Assembly (NCBI GenBank): GCA_000435335.1
Contig: FR891342.1
Location: forward strand, 1 to 43,802
DNA: 43,802 nt
Reading direction: 5' to 3'
Source of the DNA: Clostridium sp. CAG:964
GTDB lineage: Bacteria; Bacillota; Clostridia; Oscillospirales; Acutalibacteraceae
Shown piece by piece: positions 1 to 7,934 of the stretch (positions are counted from its first letter, which is position 1; the number at the start of each line of letters is the position of its first letter). A program made the translations under genes and the position numbers. A model generated the notes under the pieces. It ran no database searches and had not been told where the DNA came from. It saw only the letters and a program-made list of their open reading frames with translations.

Positions 1-4
1 CGCA

Positions 5-50
5 CTCACTTCCTACGGAAGTGAGCACACAAAGTGAGCACATGAGGTGA
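5..50 (+). promoter_or_regulatory. Hairpin and 11-bp direct repeat in the leader of the methionine synthase operon
   Basis: A perfect 9-bp stem (CTCACTTCC at 5-13, GGAAGTGAG at 17-25) has a 3-base loop. The 11-mer AAGTGAGCACA occurs twice (19-29 and 32-42), so the CTCACTT strand can pair with either copy. The second copy ends just before the AGGTGA ribosome site at 45-50. The window begins here, so a larger upstream RNA such as a riboswitch cannot be judged. A regulatory role is inference. Confidence 0.4.
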
Positions 51-55
51 TTTAC

Positions 56-733
56 TTGATAACATTAGGTGAACTTGATTATGACGAGGCCTTGCGGTAT
101 ATGGGGGTTAAAAAGGGTAAGGCAGACGCTAACACCCTTGCTATGCTGCCGCAGTGCGAGCAGCTTGTTATTAAAAACAGTATACCACGATACCGCTACG
201 GAATTTTCGATATTGAAAAAACAGACATGGGCATTCAGGTGCTTAACACCAATCTGCTCCTTACAGGCAAGGACATAGAACGCCACTTAAACGGCTGTTA
301 TGGCATTGTGCTTATGTGCGCTACGCTTTCGGGAAATATAGATAATTTAATTCGCACCGCACAATTACAGGATATGTCAAAGGCTATAGTAATTAACAGC
401 CTGTCCAGTGTTGCAATTGAACAGCTTTGCAATAAAGCAGAGGAAGAAATATATTCTGCACTTGACTCTTCCTGCTATAAAACATGGCGTTACAGCCCGG
501 GCTACGGCGATTTACCTATTGACATACAAAAGGAAATTTTAACAATACTTGACGCTCCCAGAAAAATAGGGCTGTGTACCGCAGACAGTATGACGCTTAC
601 CCCTATTAAATCTGTTACGGCTATAATAGGGCTTTCGCACACTCCAGTAGCTCCGGCAAAGCGTGGGTGCTTATGCTGTAATCTGAGAAGCACTTGCCAA
701 TATAGAAAGGTAGGAAACCATTGTGTTCAATAA
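56..733 (+). CDS. Stand-alone methionine synthase reactivation-domain protein
   Basis: This protein is similar to the C-terminal activation domain of MetH, which binds S-adenosylmethionine and helps reductively remethylate cobalamin that has become oxidised. The diagnostic stretch YSPGYGDLPIDIQ is present about two thirds along, and a Cys-rich tail (CLCCNLRSTC) follows. I prefer the TTG start at 56 because AGGTGA (45-50) lies five bases upstream; a GTG at 47 would sit inside that ribosome site. Its last 11 bases overlap the start of metH. The split arrangement fits the short MetH that follows, which lacks this domain. Function from family resemblance is strong; the start is likely. Confidence 0.85.
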   Translation: MITLGELDYDEALRYMGVKKGKADANTLAMLPQCEQLVIKNSIPRYRYGIFDIEKTDMGIQVLNTNLLLTGKDIERHLNGCYGIVLMCATLSGNIDNLIRTAQLQDMSKAIVINSLSSVAIEQLCNKAEEEIYSALDSSCYKTWRYSPGYGDLPIDIQKEILTILDAPRKIGLCTADSMTLTPIKSVTAIIGLSHTPVAPAKRGCLCCNLRSTCQYRKVGNHCVQ

Positions 734-3077
734 GCTAATTAAGGAAAAGGATTTTATAATTTTTGACGGTGCAATGGGCACACAGCTTCAGGCAAAGGGG
801 CTTAAAACCGGAGAATGCCCCGAGATTTTAAGCATTACTCACCCTGAAATTGTACGGGATATTCACAAGTCCTACATTAACGCAGGCTCAATGGTTGTTT
901 ACAGCAACACCTTTGGTGCCAACAGCTACAAGCTTGCCGAAAGCGGCTATACCGTTGAAGAGGTTGTTAAGGCTTCGGTAAAGGTTGCAAAAGAGGCAAC
1001 AGACGGTACGGGTGCATTGGCGGCACTGGATATTGGTCCTATCGGACAGCTGATGGAGCCAACGGGAAGTATGTCCTTTGACGAAGCATACGAAATATAC
1101 AAAGAGGTTATTCTTGCCGGTGCAGATGCCGACCTTATAGTTTTTGAAACTATGACTGACCTTGCCGAGCTGAAAGCCGGCGTTTTAGCCGCAAAGGAAA
1201 ACAGCAGCAAGCCTATTGTCTGCACTATGACCTTTGAAGAAAATATGCGTACCTTTACAGGCTGCAGCGTAAGCTCTATGGCACTTACGCTTGAGGGATT
1301 AGGTGTAGATGCATTGGGTGTAAACTGCTCATTAGGGCCTGTACAGCTGCGTGGCGTTGTAGAAGAGCTTGCAAAATGGACAACCTTGCCTATTATAGTT
1401 AAACCAAACGCCGGTCTTCCCGACCCTGCTACAGGAAAATACGACCTGCCGCCCGAGGAATTTGCCGCCGATATGGCAAACGGCATTGTGCCGTTAGGTG
1501 CAACAATTTTAGGCGGCTGCTGTGGTACTACACCGGAGTATATTAGGCAGCTAAGCACAGTGCTAAAAAATGCCAAGCCTTATAAACGCAGTACAGCTGT
1601 ACCGTCTGCTGTTTGTTCGCCAAGCCGTACAGTGGTAATAAACCAGCCCAGAATAATAGGCGAAAGAATTAATCCAACAGGCAAAAAGCTGTTTAAAGAG
1701 GCCTTGCGTAATAACAACCTTGACTATATTCTGACACAGGGTATTGAACAAATTAATGCCGGCGCCGAGATTTTGGATGTTAATGTAGGCTTGCCTGAAA
1801 TTGACGAAGAGCAAATGATGATAAGAGCTATTAAAGGGCTACAAGGCGTTGTTGATGTTCCACTGCAAATAGATTCGACCATTCCGCAGGTACTTGAAAG
1901 TGCCCTGCGAGTTTACAGCGGCAAGCCGATAGTAAACTCTGTAAACGGCGAAGAAAAATCCCTTGAAGCCGTACTGCCTCTTGTAAAAAAATACGGTGCC
2001 GCCGTAGTTGGACTTACTCTTGACAAAGACGGTATACCAAAAACGGCAGAGGGGCGTTTTGCCATTGCAGAAAAAATAGTAAAGCGTGCCAACGCACTTG
2101 GTATAAAAAACAGCGATATTTATATAGACTGCTTAACACTGACTGCATCTGCAGAACAGGAGGGTGTGCTTGAAACCCTAAACGCCCTTGAAAGAGTAAA
2201 AAAAGAATTGGGTGTAAAAACGGTTTTAGGTGTGTCTAACATATCCTTTGGTCTGCCAAACAGAGAGCTTGTTACCTCTACATTCCTTACTATGGCACTG
2301 CCAAAGGGGCTTGACCTGCCTATTATCAACCCTAACATAGACGCTATGACCGGTGCGGTGCGTGCATACAGACTGCTTGCAAATATAGATAAAAACTCCG
2401 TAGAGTTCATTCAGGCATACAACAATGCTGACGCAAAAAAGCCGCAATCAGAAAAGAAGGAAATATCCTTAAGTTATGCCATAGAAAACGGTTTAAAGGC
2501 GGAGGGTGCACAGGTAACCGAAAAGCTGCTTGAAAGCCACTCCCCTATGGACATTATTAACGATTATCTTATCCCTACACTTGACAAGGCCGGTGCAGAC
2601 TTTGAAACGGGAAAAATCTTTTTACCACAGCTGATACAGTCTGCCACCGTAGCTCAGGCCTGCTTTGATGTTATAAAGAAGAAGCTTATAAGCGAGGACT
2701 CTGCCCCTGTAAGCAAGGGTAAAATTGTTTTAGCCACAGTTAAAGGCGATGTTCATGACATTGGTAAAAATATAGTTAAGGTGCTTTTGGAAAATTACGG
2801 CTACACTGTAATCGACCTGGGAAAAGATGTAGATTATGAGGTGGTTGTAAAAGCAACCGTTGATAATAATGTTAAGCTGGTGGGCTTGTCTGCATTAATG
2901 ACAACAACCTTAAAGTCAATGGAGGAAACAATAGCACTCCTAAGGAAAAACTGCGACTGTACTGTTATGGTAGGAGGAGCTGTATTAACACCCGACTATG
3001 CCGAAAAAATCGGTGCCGACTACTACAGTAAAGACGCAAAGGAGAGCGTAGACATTGCTAAAAAGGTGCTTGGCTGA
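723..3077 (+). CDS. metH: Cobalamin-dependent methionine synthase, short form without reactivation domain
   Basis: The enzyme transfers a methyl group from methyltetrahydrofolate via cobalamin to homocysteine, in the cytoplasm. At 784 residues it is far shorter than the about 1,230-residue E. coli MetH. Domains in order: homocysteine methyltransferase (about 1-285) with zinc ligands Cys202, Cys266 and Cys267; pterin-binding barrel (about 305-560, beginning RIIGERINPTG); cobalamin cap and binding domain (about 575-784) with DVHDIG, where His678 is the expected lower cobalt ligand. The reactivation domain is missing and is encoded by the overlapping upstream gene. The GTG start at 723 follows AGGTAGGA. 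A clear assignment. Confidence 0.95.
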   Translation: MFNKLIKEKDFIIFDGAMGTQLQAKGLKTGECPEILSITHPEIVRDIHKSYINAGSMVVYSNTFGANSYKLAESGYTVEEVVKASVKVAKEATDGTGALAALDIGPIGQLMEPTGSMSFDEAYEIYKEVILAGADADLIVFETMTDLAELKAGVLAAKENSSKPIVCTMTFEENMRTFTGCSVSSMALTLEGLGVDALGVNCSLGPVQLRGVVEELAKWTTLPIIVKPNAGLPDPATGKYDLPPEEFAADMANGIVPLGATILGGCCGTTPEYIRQLSTVLKNAKPYKRSTAVPSAVCSPSRTVVINQPRIIGERINPTGKKLFKEALRNNNLDYILTQGIEQINAGAEILDVNVGLPEIDEEQMMIRAIKGLQGVVDVPLQIDSTIPQVLESALRVYSGKPIVNSVNGEEKSLEAVLPLVKKYGAAVVGLTLDKDGIPKTAEGRFAIAEKIVKRANALGIKNSDIYIDCLTLTASAEQEGVLETLNALERVKKELGVKTVLGVSNISFGLPNRELVTSTFLTMALPKGLDLPIINPNIDAMTGAVRAYRLLANIDKNSVEFIQAYNNADAKKPQSEKKEISLSYAIENGLKAEGAQVTEKLLESHSPMDIINDYLIPTLDKAGADFETGKIFLPQLIQSATVAQACFDVIKKKLISEDSAPVSKGKIVLATVKGDVHDIGKNIVKVLLENYGYTVIDLGKDVDYEVVVKATVDNNVKLVGLSALMTTTLKSMEETIALLRKNCDCTVMVGGAVLTPDYAEKIGADYYSKDAKESVDIAKKVLG

Positions 3078-3107
3078 CAGCATCACAAAGCATTATCAGG
3101 TATAAAA

Positions 3108-3812
3108 ATGTACACACAGGAAAACTACAGCGAGTTGTTACAGCAGCTAAAAGAATTAGCCGACACAAAATATCAGAAATTTCACAGTGGTTTACTTCCC
3201 GGTACAGACAATGTACTCGGAGTATCCGTTCCTAAGCTGCGCAGGCTTGCAAAAGAACTGCTTAACAGCTGTGACAGCATAGACGATTATTTAACGCTGG
3301 CAGGCAATGAGTATTACGAGGAAGCAATGCTTGAGGGTATTGTTATAGGCTATCTTAAATGCTCTTGGAATAAAAAGCTGGAATATATAAAGGACTTTGT
3401 ACCTAAAATAAACAACTGGGCAGTTTGCGACACATTTTGCGGAGGAATAAAGCCTCCCAAAAACCGGCTTGAAAATTTTAGAGATTTTATTGAGCCATAC
3501 CTGCACAGCGAAAATGAATTTTATGTACGCTTTGGTGTTGTTATGCTTATGCAAAAATTTATAACAGATGATTATATTGACTCCACTTTGCATAGTTTGG
3601 AGCAAATAACACGCAGTGAATATTATATTCAAATGGCTGTAGCTTGGGCTTTAAGCGTTTGCTATGTAAAATTTCCTCAACAAACCATGGCACTTTTTAA
3701 GCGGTATTCCCTACAGCCTGCCGTACAAAATAAGGCAATACAAAAATGTCGGGAAAGCTTAAGGGTAAGCAAGGCAGACAAGGCCATGCTGCTGAATTAC
3801 AAAATTAAATAA
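3108..3812 (+). CDS. DNA alkylation repair protein, AlkD-like HEAT-repeat glycosylase
   Basis: AlkD-family enzymes remove positively charged alkylated purines such as 3- and 7-alkyl adducts without flipping the base out. The 234-residue length fits the family. Three residues known to contact the lesion in Bacillus AlkD (Trp109, Asp113, Arg148) have clear counterparts here: Trp104 and Asp108 in NNWAVCDTF, and Arg141 in FYVRFGVVMLMQKF. It starts 30 bases after metH on the same strand, probably by read-through from that operon, although no strong ribosome site is visible before the ATG. Followed by a terminator. Confidence 0.88.
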   Translation: MYTQENYSELLQQLKELADTKYQKFHSGLLPGTDNVLGVSVPKLRRLAKELLNSCDSIDDYLTLAGNEYYEEAMLEGIVIGYLKCSWNKKLEYIKDFVPKINNWAVCDTFCGGIKPPKNRLENFRDFIEPYLHSENEFYVRFGVVMLMQKFITDDYIDSTLHSLEQITRSEYYIQMAVAWALSVCYVKFPQQTMALFKRYSLQPAVQNKAIQKCRESLRVSKADKAMLLNYKIK

Positions 3813-3851
3813 TACTATGGTTATAAATTAAAACCTAATTTCACAAAAAAC

Positions 3852-3885
3852 AGCAGCTGCCCAATAAAAGCGGCTGCTATTTTTA
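3852..3885 (+). terminator. Intrinsic terminator after the AlkD-like gene
   Basis: A 9-bp stem (AGCAGCTGC at 3852-3860, GCGGCTGCT at 3870-3878, with one G-U pair) is followed by ATTTTTA. It lies 40 bases past the stop codon and ends the methionine synthase transcript. Confidence 0.75.
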
Positions 3886-3986
3886 TCGTACAAGAGCTTT
3901 AACAAATATTTGCAGGCATCAAATAACAAGCAGAATATGTACAGCGGTAATGAATTAAAGCAATTTTATAAATAAGCATAAAAATT

Positions 3987-4017
3987 GGGAGCACCAACGC
4001 AGATGCTCCCGTTTTTT
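3987..4017. terminator. Bidirectional terminator between AlkD-like gene and murC
   Basis: Stem GGGAGCA (3987-3993) and TGCTCCC (4004-4010) are followed on the plus strand by GTTTTTT. On the minus strand the same stem is followed by AATTTTTATG. It sits between convergent genes and probably ends murC. Confidence 0.75.
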
Positions 4018-4091
4018 ATTTTGCTGTCATAAAAATACAAATAATTTTTCTTCAGCAAACACTGCTATATACAAATCTACAGTGTTTTTAA

Positions 4092-5468
4092 TTACTTATT
4101 TTTACCCTGCAGCTGTGCAAATATTTTGTTTGCACACATATAAACATTTCCGCCGCCCATTGTCAGGATTAAATCCCCAGGTTGTGCGTGACTGCATACA
4201 TAGTCTGAAATTTCATCAAAGGTCTTTCTGTAAACACTGCCCTCTATTTTAGCACATAAATCCTCGGCATAAATATTGTAGGTGTTTGTTTCTCTTACAG
4301 GCAAAATTTCAGAAATAATAATCTCATCCGGAATTGACAGAGCCTTTGCGAAATCATCAAGCAGCATATATGTTCTTGAGAATGTATGCGGCTGGAAAAC
4401 ACCCCATACCTTTCTAAAGCCCATTGACATTGCAGAGTTAAGTGTAGCTGTAAGCTCTGTTGGATGGTGGGCAAAGTCGTCGGCAACTGTAATGCCGTTT
4501 ACATTTCCCAAAATTTCAAAGCGTCTGTGCACACCTGAAAATTCGGCAATGCTTTTAGCAATGTTTTCAGGCTCGGCACCTAAATAAAGTGCAACGGTAA
4601 TAGCCGCCAACGCATTAAGCACATTGTGCTTACCCGGAACATTAAGTGTAATTTTTGTAATTAGCTTACCGTCAGACATAAGGTCAAAGCTTTGGCTTAC
4701 GCCCTCCCCTTTTTGGTAGTTTGCGGCATAATAATCATTTTTGGAATCAAAGCCATAAAACAGCTTCTTTAAATTAACATCGGCAGTACACTCAACGCTG
4801 TTTTTATCGTCGCCGTTAATTACCAACAGTTGGCTGGTTTGCTTTGCAAATTGGTTAAAGGATTTTTTAATATTGTCAAGATTTTTAAAGAAATCCAAAT
4901 GGTCGGCGTCTACATTTAAAATAACAGAAATTGCAGGGTGCATTTGTAAAAATGTATTAACATACTCGCAGGCCTCGCAAACAATAATGTCAGACTTGCC
5001 AACTACGCTGTTGCCGCCTATAAACGGCAGCTTGCCGCCTATTATTGCCGACGGATCCATTTTACAGCCCATAAGCACCTGTGTAAGCATTGCCGTAGTT
5101 GTGGTTTTACCATGTGTACCCGAAATTGCTATGCTTTCTTTATAATGGTCAGAAACAAAGCCCAGCATTTCACTACGCTCAACAGTTTTTATGCCCTTTT
5201 CCCTTGCCGCTACAAGCTCAGGGTTGTCTTGCTTAACGGCGGCTGTATATACTACAAGCTCGGCACCCTCTATATTTTCAGGCTTATGTCCCATATGCAC
5301 GGTAATGCCATAGCCTTTTATTCTGTCAAGTGTATCCGACTCGTTACAGTCGGAGCCGGTTATGTGGTAGCCCTTAGAAAGTAAAATTTCAGCTAATGGG
5401 CACATACCCGATCCACCAATTCCAACAAAATGTATATTTTTAACATTCTTTAAAGCTTCTCTATCCAT
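4092..5468 (-). CDS. murC: UDP-N-acetylmuramate--L-alanine ligase
   Basis: This enzyme adds the first residue, L-alanine, of the peptidoglycan stem peptide to UDP-MurNAc using ATP. The 458-residue protein has the nucleotide-binding start HFVGIGGSGM (13-22), the Mur ligase ATP loop GTHGKTTTT (117-125) and the C-terminal ligase domain with DDFAHHPTE. The ATG is preceded by GGGAGTG. It stands alone, divergent from the rRNA methyltransferase gene. Full length and intact. Confidence 0.95.
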   Translation of the reverse strand: MDREALKNVKNIHFVGIGGSGMCPLAEILLSKGYHITGSDCNESDTLDRIKGYGITVHMGHKPENIEGAELVVYTAAVKQDNPELVAAREKGIKTVERSEMLGFVSDHYKESIAISGTHGKTTTTAMLTQVLMGCKMDPSAIIGGKLPFIGGNSVVGKSDIIVCEACEYVNTFLQMHPAISVILNVDADHLDFFKNLDNIKKSFNQFAKQTSQLLVINGDDKNSVECTADVNLKKLFYGFDSKNDYYAANYQKGEGVSQSFDLMSDGKLITKITLNVPGKHNVLNALAAITVALYLGAEPENIAKSIAEFSGVHRRFEILGNVNGITVADDFAHHPTELTATLNSAMSMGFRKVWGVFQPHTFSRTYMLLDDFAKALSIPDEIIISEILPVRETNTYNIYAEDLCAKIEGSVYRKTFDEISDYVCSHAQPGDLILTMGGGNVYMCANKIFAQLQGKNK

Positions 5469-5509
5469 CTATTAAAACACTCCCAAATTAAACACATTTA
5501 TACTCTGTA

Positions 5510-5538
5510 ATTATATTGCTATTTTTACAAAAAATAAA
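5510..5538 (-). promoter_or_regulatory. Probable murC promoter
   Basis: Read on the minus strand: TTTATT, 17-base spacer, TATAAT. The -10 lies about 45 bases upstream of the murC ATG. Confidence 0.55.
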
Positions 5539-5556
5539 TACCTTTTAAAAAATTTG

Positions 5557-5565
5557 TGATATAAT
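5557..5565 (+). promoter_or_regulatory. Extended -10 promoter of the rRNA methyltransferase gene
   Basis: TGATATAAT matches the extended -10 pattern TGnTATAAT; no good -35 is seen, which is usual for this class. Transcription would begin near 5572, only about ten bases before the ATG at 5582, which supports the later GTG start at 5621. Confidence 0.55.
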
Positions 5566-5620
5566 ATACTTATGTTGAAATATGGATAATATTTTTAGTA
5601 AAAAATTAAGGGTGTTTTTT

Positions 5621-6988
5621 GTGAATTTAAAAAAGAATGAAACATACAAAACAGTAATAACCGGTATGACTACCGAAGGCAGCGGCGTAGGCCGCATAGA
5701 CGGAACAGCCGTGTTTATTACTAATACTGCCGTAGGCGATGTTATTGAAGCAAAGATAATAAAAACGTCAAAAAATTACGCTATAGGCAGGGTTGAAAAC
5801 ATACTGGAGCCATCGCCTGACAGAATAGAGCCGGACTGCAAATATTTTAAGCAGTGCGGCGGCTGTACCTACAGGCACATTTCGTATGATGCAGAATGTA
5901 AAATAAAAAAACAGCGTGTAGAGGACGCTGTAAAGAGAATAGGCGGTTTTGAAAACCTGAAAATAAATGAACTTGTAGCAGGCCCAAGCAGAAACAGCTA
6001 CAGAAATAAAGCCCAATTACCTGTCGGAAAGGATAATAACGGTAATTTGGTAATGGGCTTTTACGCATATCACAGCCACCGCATTGTTGACAGCACCAAC
6101 TGTAATTTACAGCCGCCTGTTTTTTCGGAAATAGGCGAGATTGTTCGCCGTTGGGCTGTGGAAAACAACATAGAACCATACAACGAAGCTACACACAAGG
6201 GATTGCTTCGCCATTTATACCTTCGTTACGGCGAATCCACAGGTGAAATAATGGTGTGCTTAGTTATTAACGGCAATTCTATTAACAACACAGACTCATT
6301 AATACAGCAATTAAAAACAATCAGTGGCTTTAAAAGCCTACAGCTAAATATAAACAAGGAAAAAACCAATGTTATACTGGGAAAAAAATGTATAACTCTG
6401 TATGGAAGTGATTTTATAACAGATATTCTGTGCGGACTAAGGTTTAATATATCGCCGCTGTCTTTCTATCAGGTAAACAGAACACAGGCAGAGCGTTTGT
6501 ACCAAACAGCACAGAATTATGCCCGGCTCAGCAAGGACGATGTACTGCTGGATCTGTACTGCGGAACAGGCACAATAGGCTTATCTATGGCACACAAGGT
6601 AAAAAAACTGGTAGGAGTTGAAATTATTCCGCAGGCTATTGAAAATGCCAAGCACAACGCTCGGCTAAACAGCATTACCAACGCCGAGTTCATATGTGCC
6701 GACGCCGCAAAAGCCGCACAACAGCTGGAAAAAAGCGGGTTAATGCCTACTGTGATAATCGTTGACCCTCCACGCAAGGGCTGTGATAAAGAGTTAATAG
6801 AAACAATTTCTCACATATCGCCAAAAAGGGTTGTATATGTATCCTGTGACAGTGCCACAATGGCAAGGGATATAAAAATATTCCACACACTGGGCTACAC
6901 CCCACAGGAGGTAACCCCGGTAGATATGTTCCCCGGCACTAGCCATGTGGAGTGCGTTTGTTTGATGATAGGAGGTGAACTAAATTGA
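5621..6988 (+). CDS. rlmD: 23S rRNA (uracil-5-)-methyltransferase, RumA/RlmD family, with replaced C-terminal tail
   Basis: It methylates a uridine of 23S rRNA at C5 using S-adenosylmethionine. An N-terminal TRAM domain is followed by the iron-sulfur cysteines Cys73, Cys79 and Cys82, with a fourth in DSTNCNLQPP. Then come the SAM motif LDLYCGTGTIGL, the DPPRKGCD motif and the catalytic-cysteine motif YVSCDSATMARD. I prefer GTG 5621 (455 residues): AAGGGTG lies just upstream, and the ATG at 5582 has no ribosome site. The last residues, GGELN, come from sequence fused at an insertion. An alternative tail, KEKSKQRFE, is encoded by a second copy of the gene end at 7791-7846. The next gene's ribosome site lies inside this gene. 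Confidence 0.9.
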   Translation: MNLKKNETYKTVITGMTTEGSGVGRIDGTAVFITNTAVGDVIEAKIIKTSKNYAIGRVENILEPSPDRIEPDCKYFKQCGGCTYRHISYDAECKIKKQRVEDAVKRIGGFENLKINELVAGPSRNSYRNKAQLPVGKDNNGNLVMGFYAYHSHRIVDSTNCNLQPPVFSEIGEIVRRWAVENNIEPYNEATHKGLLRHLYLRYGESTGEIMVCLVINGNSINNTDSLIQQLKTISGFKSLQLNINKEKTNVILGKKCITLYGSDFITDILCGLRFNISPLSFYQVNRTQAERLYQTAQNYARLSKDDVLLDLYCGTGTIGLSMAHKVKKLVGVEIIPQAIENAKHNARLNSITNAEFICADAAKAAQQLEKSGLMPTVIIVDPPRKGCDKELIETISHISPKRVVYVSCDSATMARDIKIFHTLGYTPQEVTPVDMFPGTSHVECVCLMIGGELN

Positions 6989-7700
6989 GATTTGAACTGA
7001 ATGAATTTCACAGAAATGTACCTGATACTGAATTGATTGAAGATTTGCAACGAGTTTCTAATCTTTTAAAGAAGTCTACAGTTACTATTGATGATTATAA
7101 CCAATACGGAAAATTTCATGCGACAACACTTACTCGACGATTCGGCTCGTGGTTTAACTGTTTATCCAAAGCTTCATTAAAACCATCTAGGTCAAAAATC
7201 GGAATTACAGATGAAGAATTATTTGAAGAAATTGAAAAAGTATGGGTTAAGCTCGGAAAACAACCAAAATATTCAGAAATGAGAGATATATCTAAATATT
7301 CGGTTGGAACATATGAAAAACGTTTCGGAGGATGGCGAAAGGCATTGGAGAAATTTGTTGAATACATAAATGCTGAAGAAAATGAATACGAATCCGCACC
7401 AATCGAGGTGCTTGAACCATCAAACTGTCAATATACAAAATCAAATAATACAATTGAACTTGCATCGACATCAAAACACAATACATCCAGAAACATCAAT
7501 ATTCGATTGAGATTCAAGGTGTTAGCTATCGATAATTTTAAGTGTCGTGCTTGCGGCGCCTCACCAGCAAAAGATCCTTCTGTTGAACTTCATGTAGATC
7601 ATATTATCCATGGTCGAAAGGTGGAGAAACCGTGATTGAAAACCTACAGACACTATGTTCAAAATGTAATCTTGGCAAAAGTGATCTGATGTTGGATTGA
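6985..7700 (+). pseudogene. HNH homing endonuclease with two associated repeats, frameshifted
   Basis: The TTG start at 6985 overlaps the rlmD stop (TTGA), six bases after GGAGGTGA. Two homing-endonuclease-associated repeats (about 15-66 and 75-124) share the core RRFGSW / KRFGGW. An HNH domain follows: CRAC zinc cysteines 187 and 190, then HVDHII (203-208). There the frame breaks and stops at 7635. Restoring one C in the CC at 7608-7609 gives PWSKGGET, then the conserved VIENLQTLC and a CSKC pair, ending at TGA 7700. The nuclease should therefore be inactive unless this is a sequencing error. Arg is often CGA, unlike neighbouring genes, which suggests recent acquisition. Confidence 0.85.
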
Positions 7701-7753
7701 TATCTTCCCAAAAATTATATGCTAGCTGGCAGTTGATATGTTTCCGAATTTCC

Positions 7754-7787
7754 CCGAGAAAATTAGATATTAATCCTGTTTTCTCGG
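7754..7787 (+). repeat. Perfect 9-bp inverted repeat at the right edge of the HNH element
   Basis: CCGAGAAAA (7754-7762) pairs with TTTTCTCGG (7779-7787) around a 16-base loop. It ends three bases before the second copy of the rlmD 3' end. No T-run follows, so it is not a clear terminator; it may be the end structure of the element. Confidence 0.5.
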
Positions 7788-7790
7788 TTT

Positions 7791-7846
7791 ATGTAGAGTG
7801 CGTCTGTTTGATGATAAAAGAGAAAAGTAAACAGCGGTTTGAATAA
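7791..7846 (+). pseudogene. Displaced 3' end of rlmD
   Basis: The frame reads VECVCLMI and continues KEKSKQRFE to the TAA at 7844-7846. It matches the rlmD C-terminus at 6945-6970 and then diverges from the fused tail. It has no start of its own, so I read it as the original gene terminus left behind by the insertion. Confidence 0.65.
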
Positions 7847-7857
7847 AAAATGCAAAG

Positions 7858-7894
7858 CCCCCTAGGGCACGGTTTTTTGCCGTGCCCTAGGGGG
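7858..7894. terminator. Strong 15-bp hairpin between rlmD remnant and htpG
   Basis: A perfect 15-bp GC-rich stem (7858-7872 with 7880-7894) closes a 7-base loop TTTTTTG. On the minus strand it is followed by CTTTGCATTTTTTATT, a somewhat offset T-run, so it probably ends htpG. It could also have ended the original rlmD transcript. Confidence 0.65.
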
Positions 7895-7934
7895 TAAATT
7901 GATTAAAGAAAATTACATTCAAATCAAATTTCAG

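Larger units (their letters stand above)
6945..7816 (+). mobile_element. Homing-type element inserted at the 3' end of rlmD, flanked by imperfect 26-bp repeats
   Basis: The rlmD segment 6945-6970, encoding the end of the conserved HVECVCLMI stretch, recurs at 7791-7816 with 24 of 26 bases identical. Both mismatches are third-codon-position changes (GTG/GTA, GTT/GTC). Between the copies lie an HNH endonuclease gene and a hairpin. After the second copy the reading frame continues to a natural-looking stop at 7846. I infer that the element entered the gene end, carrying a replacement terminus that keeps rlmD functional and supplies the ribosome site GGAGGTGA for its own gene. Exact borders are unknown. 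Confidence 0.65.

Noticed and set aside
947..1576. 209-codon frame on the minus strand inside metH
   Set aside because: It lies fully within a gene whose zinc and cobalamin motifs are intact, and has no ribosome site or domain.
7858..7894. The 15-bp GC-rich hairpin as a MITE or part of the HNH element
   Set aside because: No terminal repeats or second copy in the window, and it lies after the displaced rlmD stop. A terminator for convergent genes is simpler.
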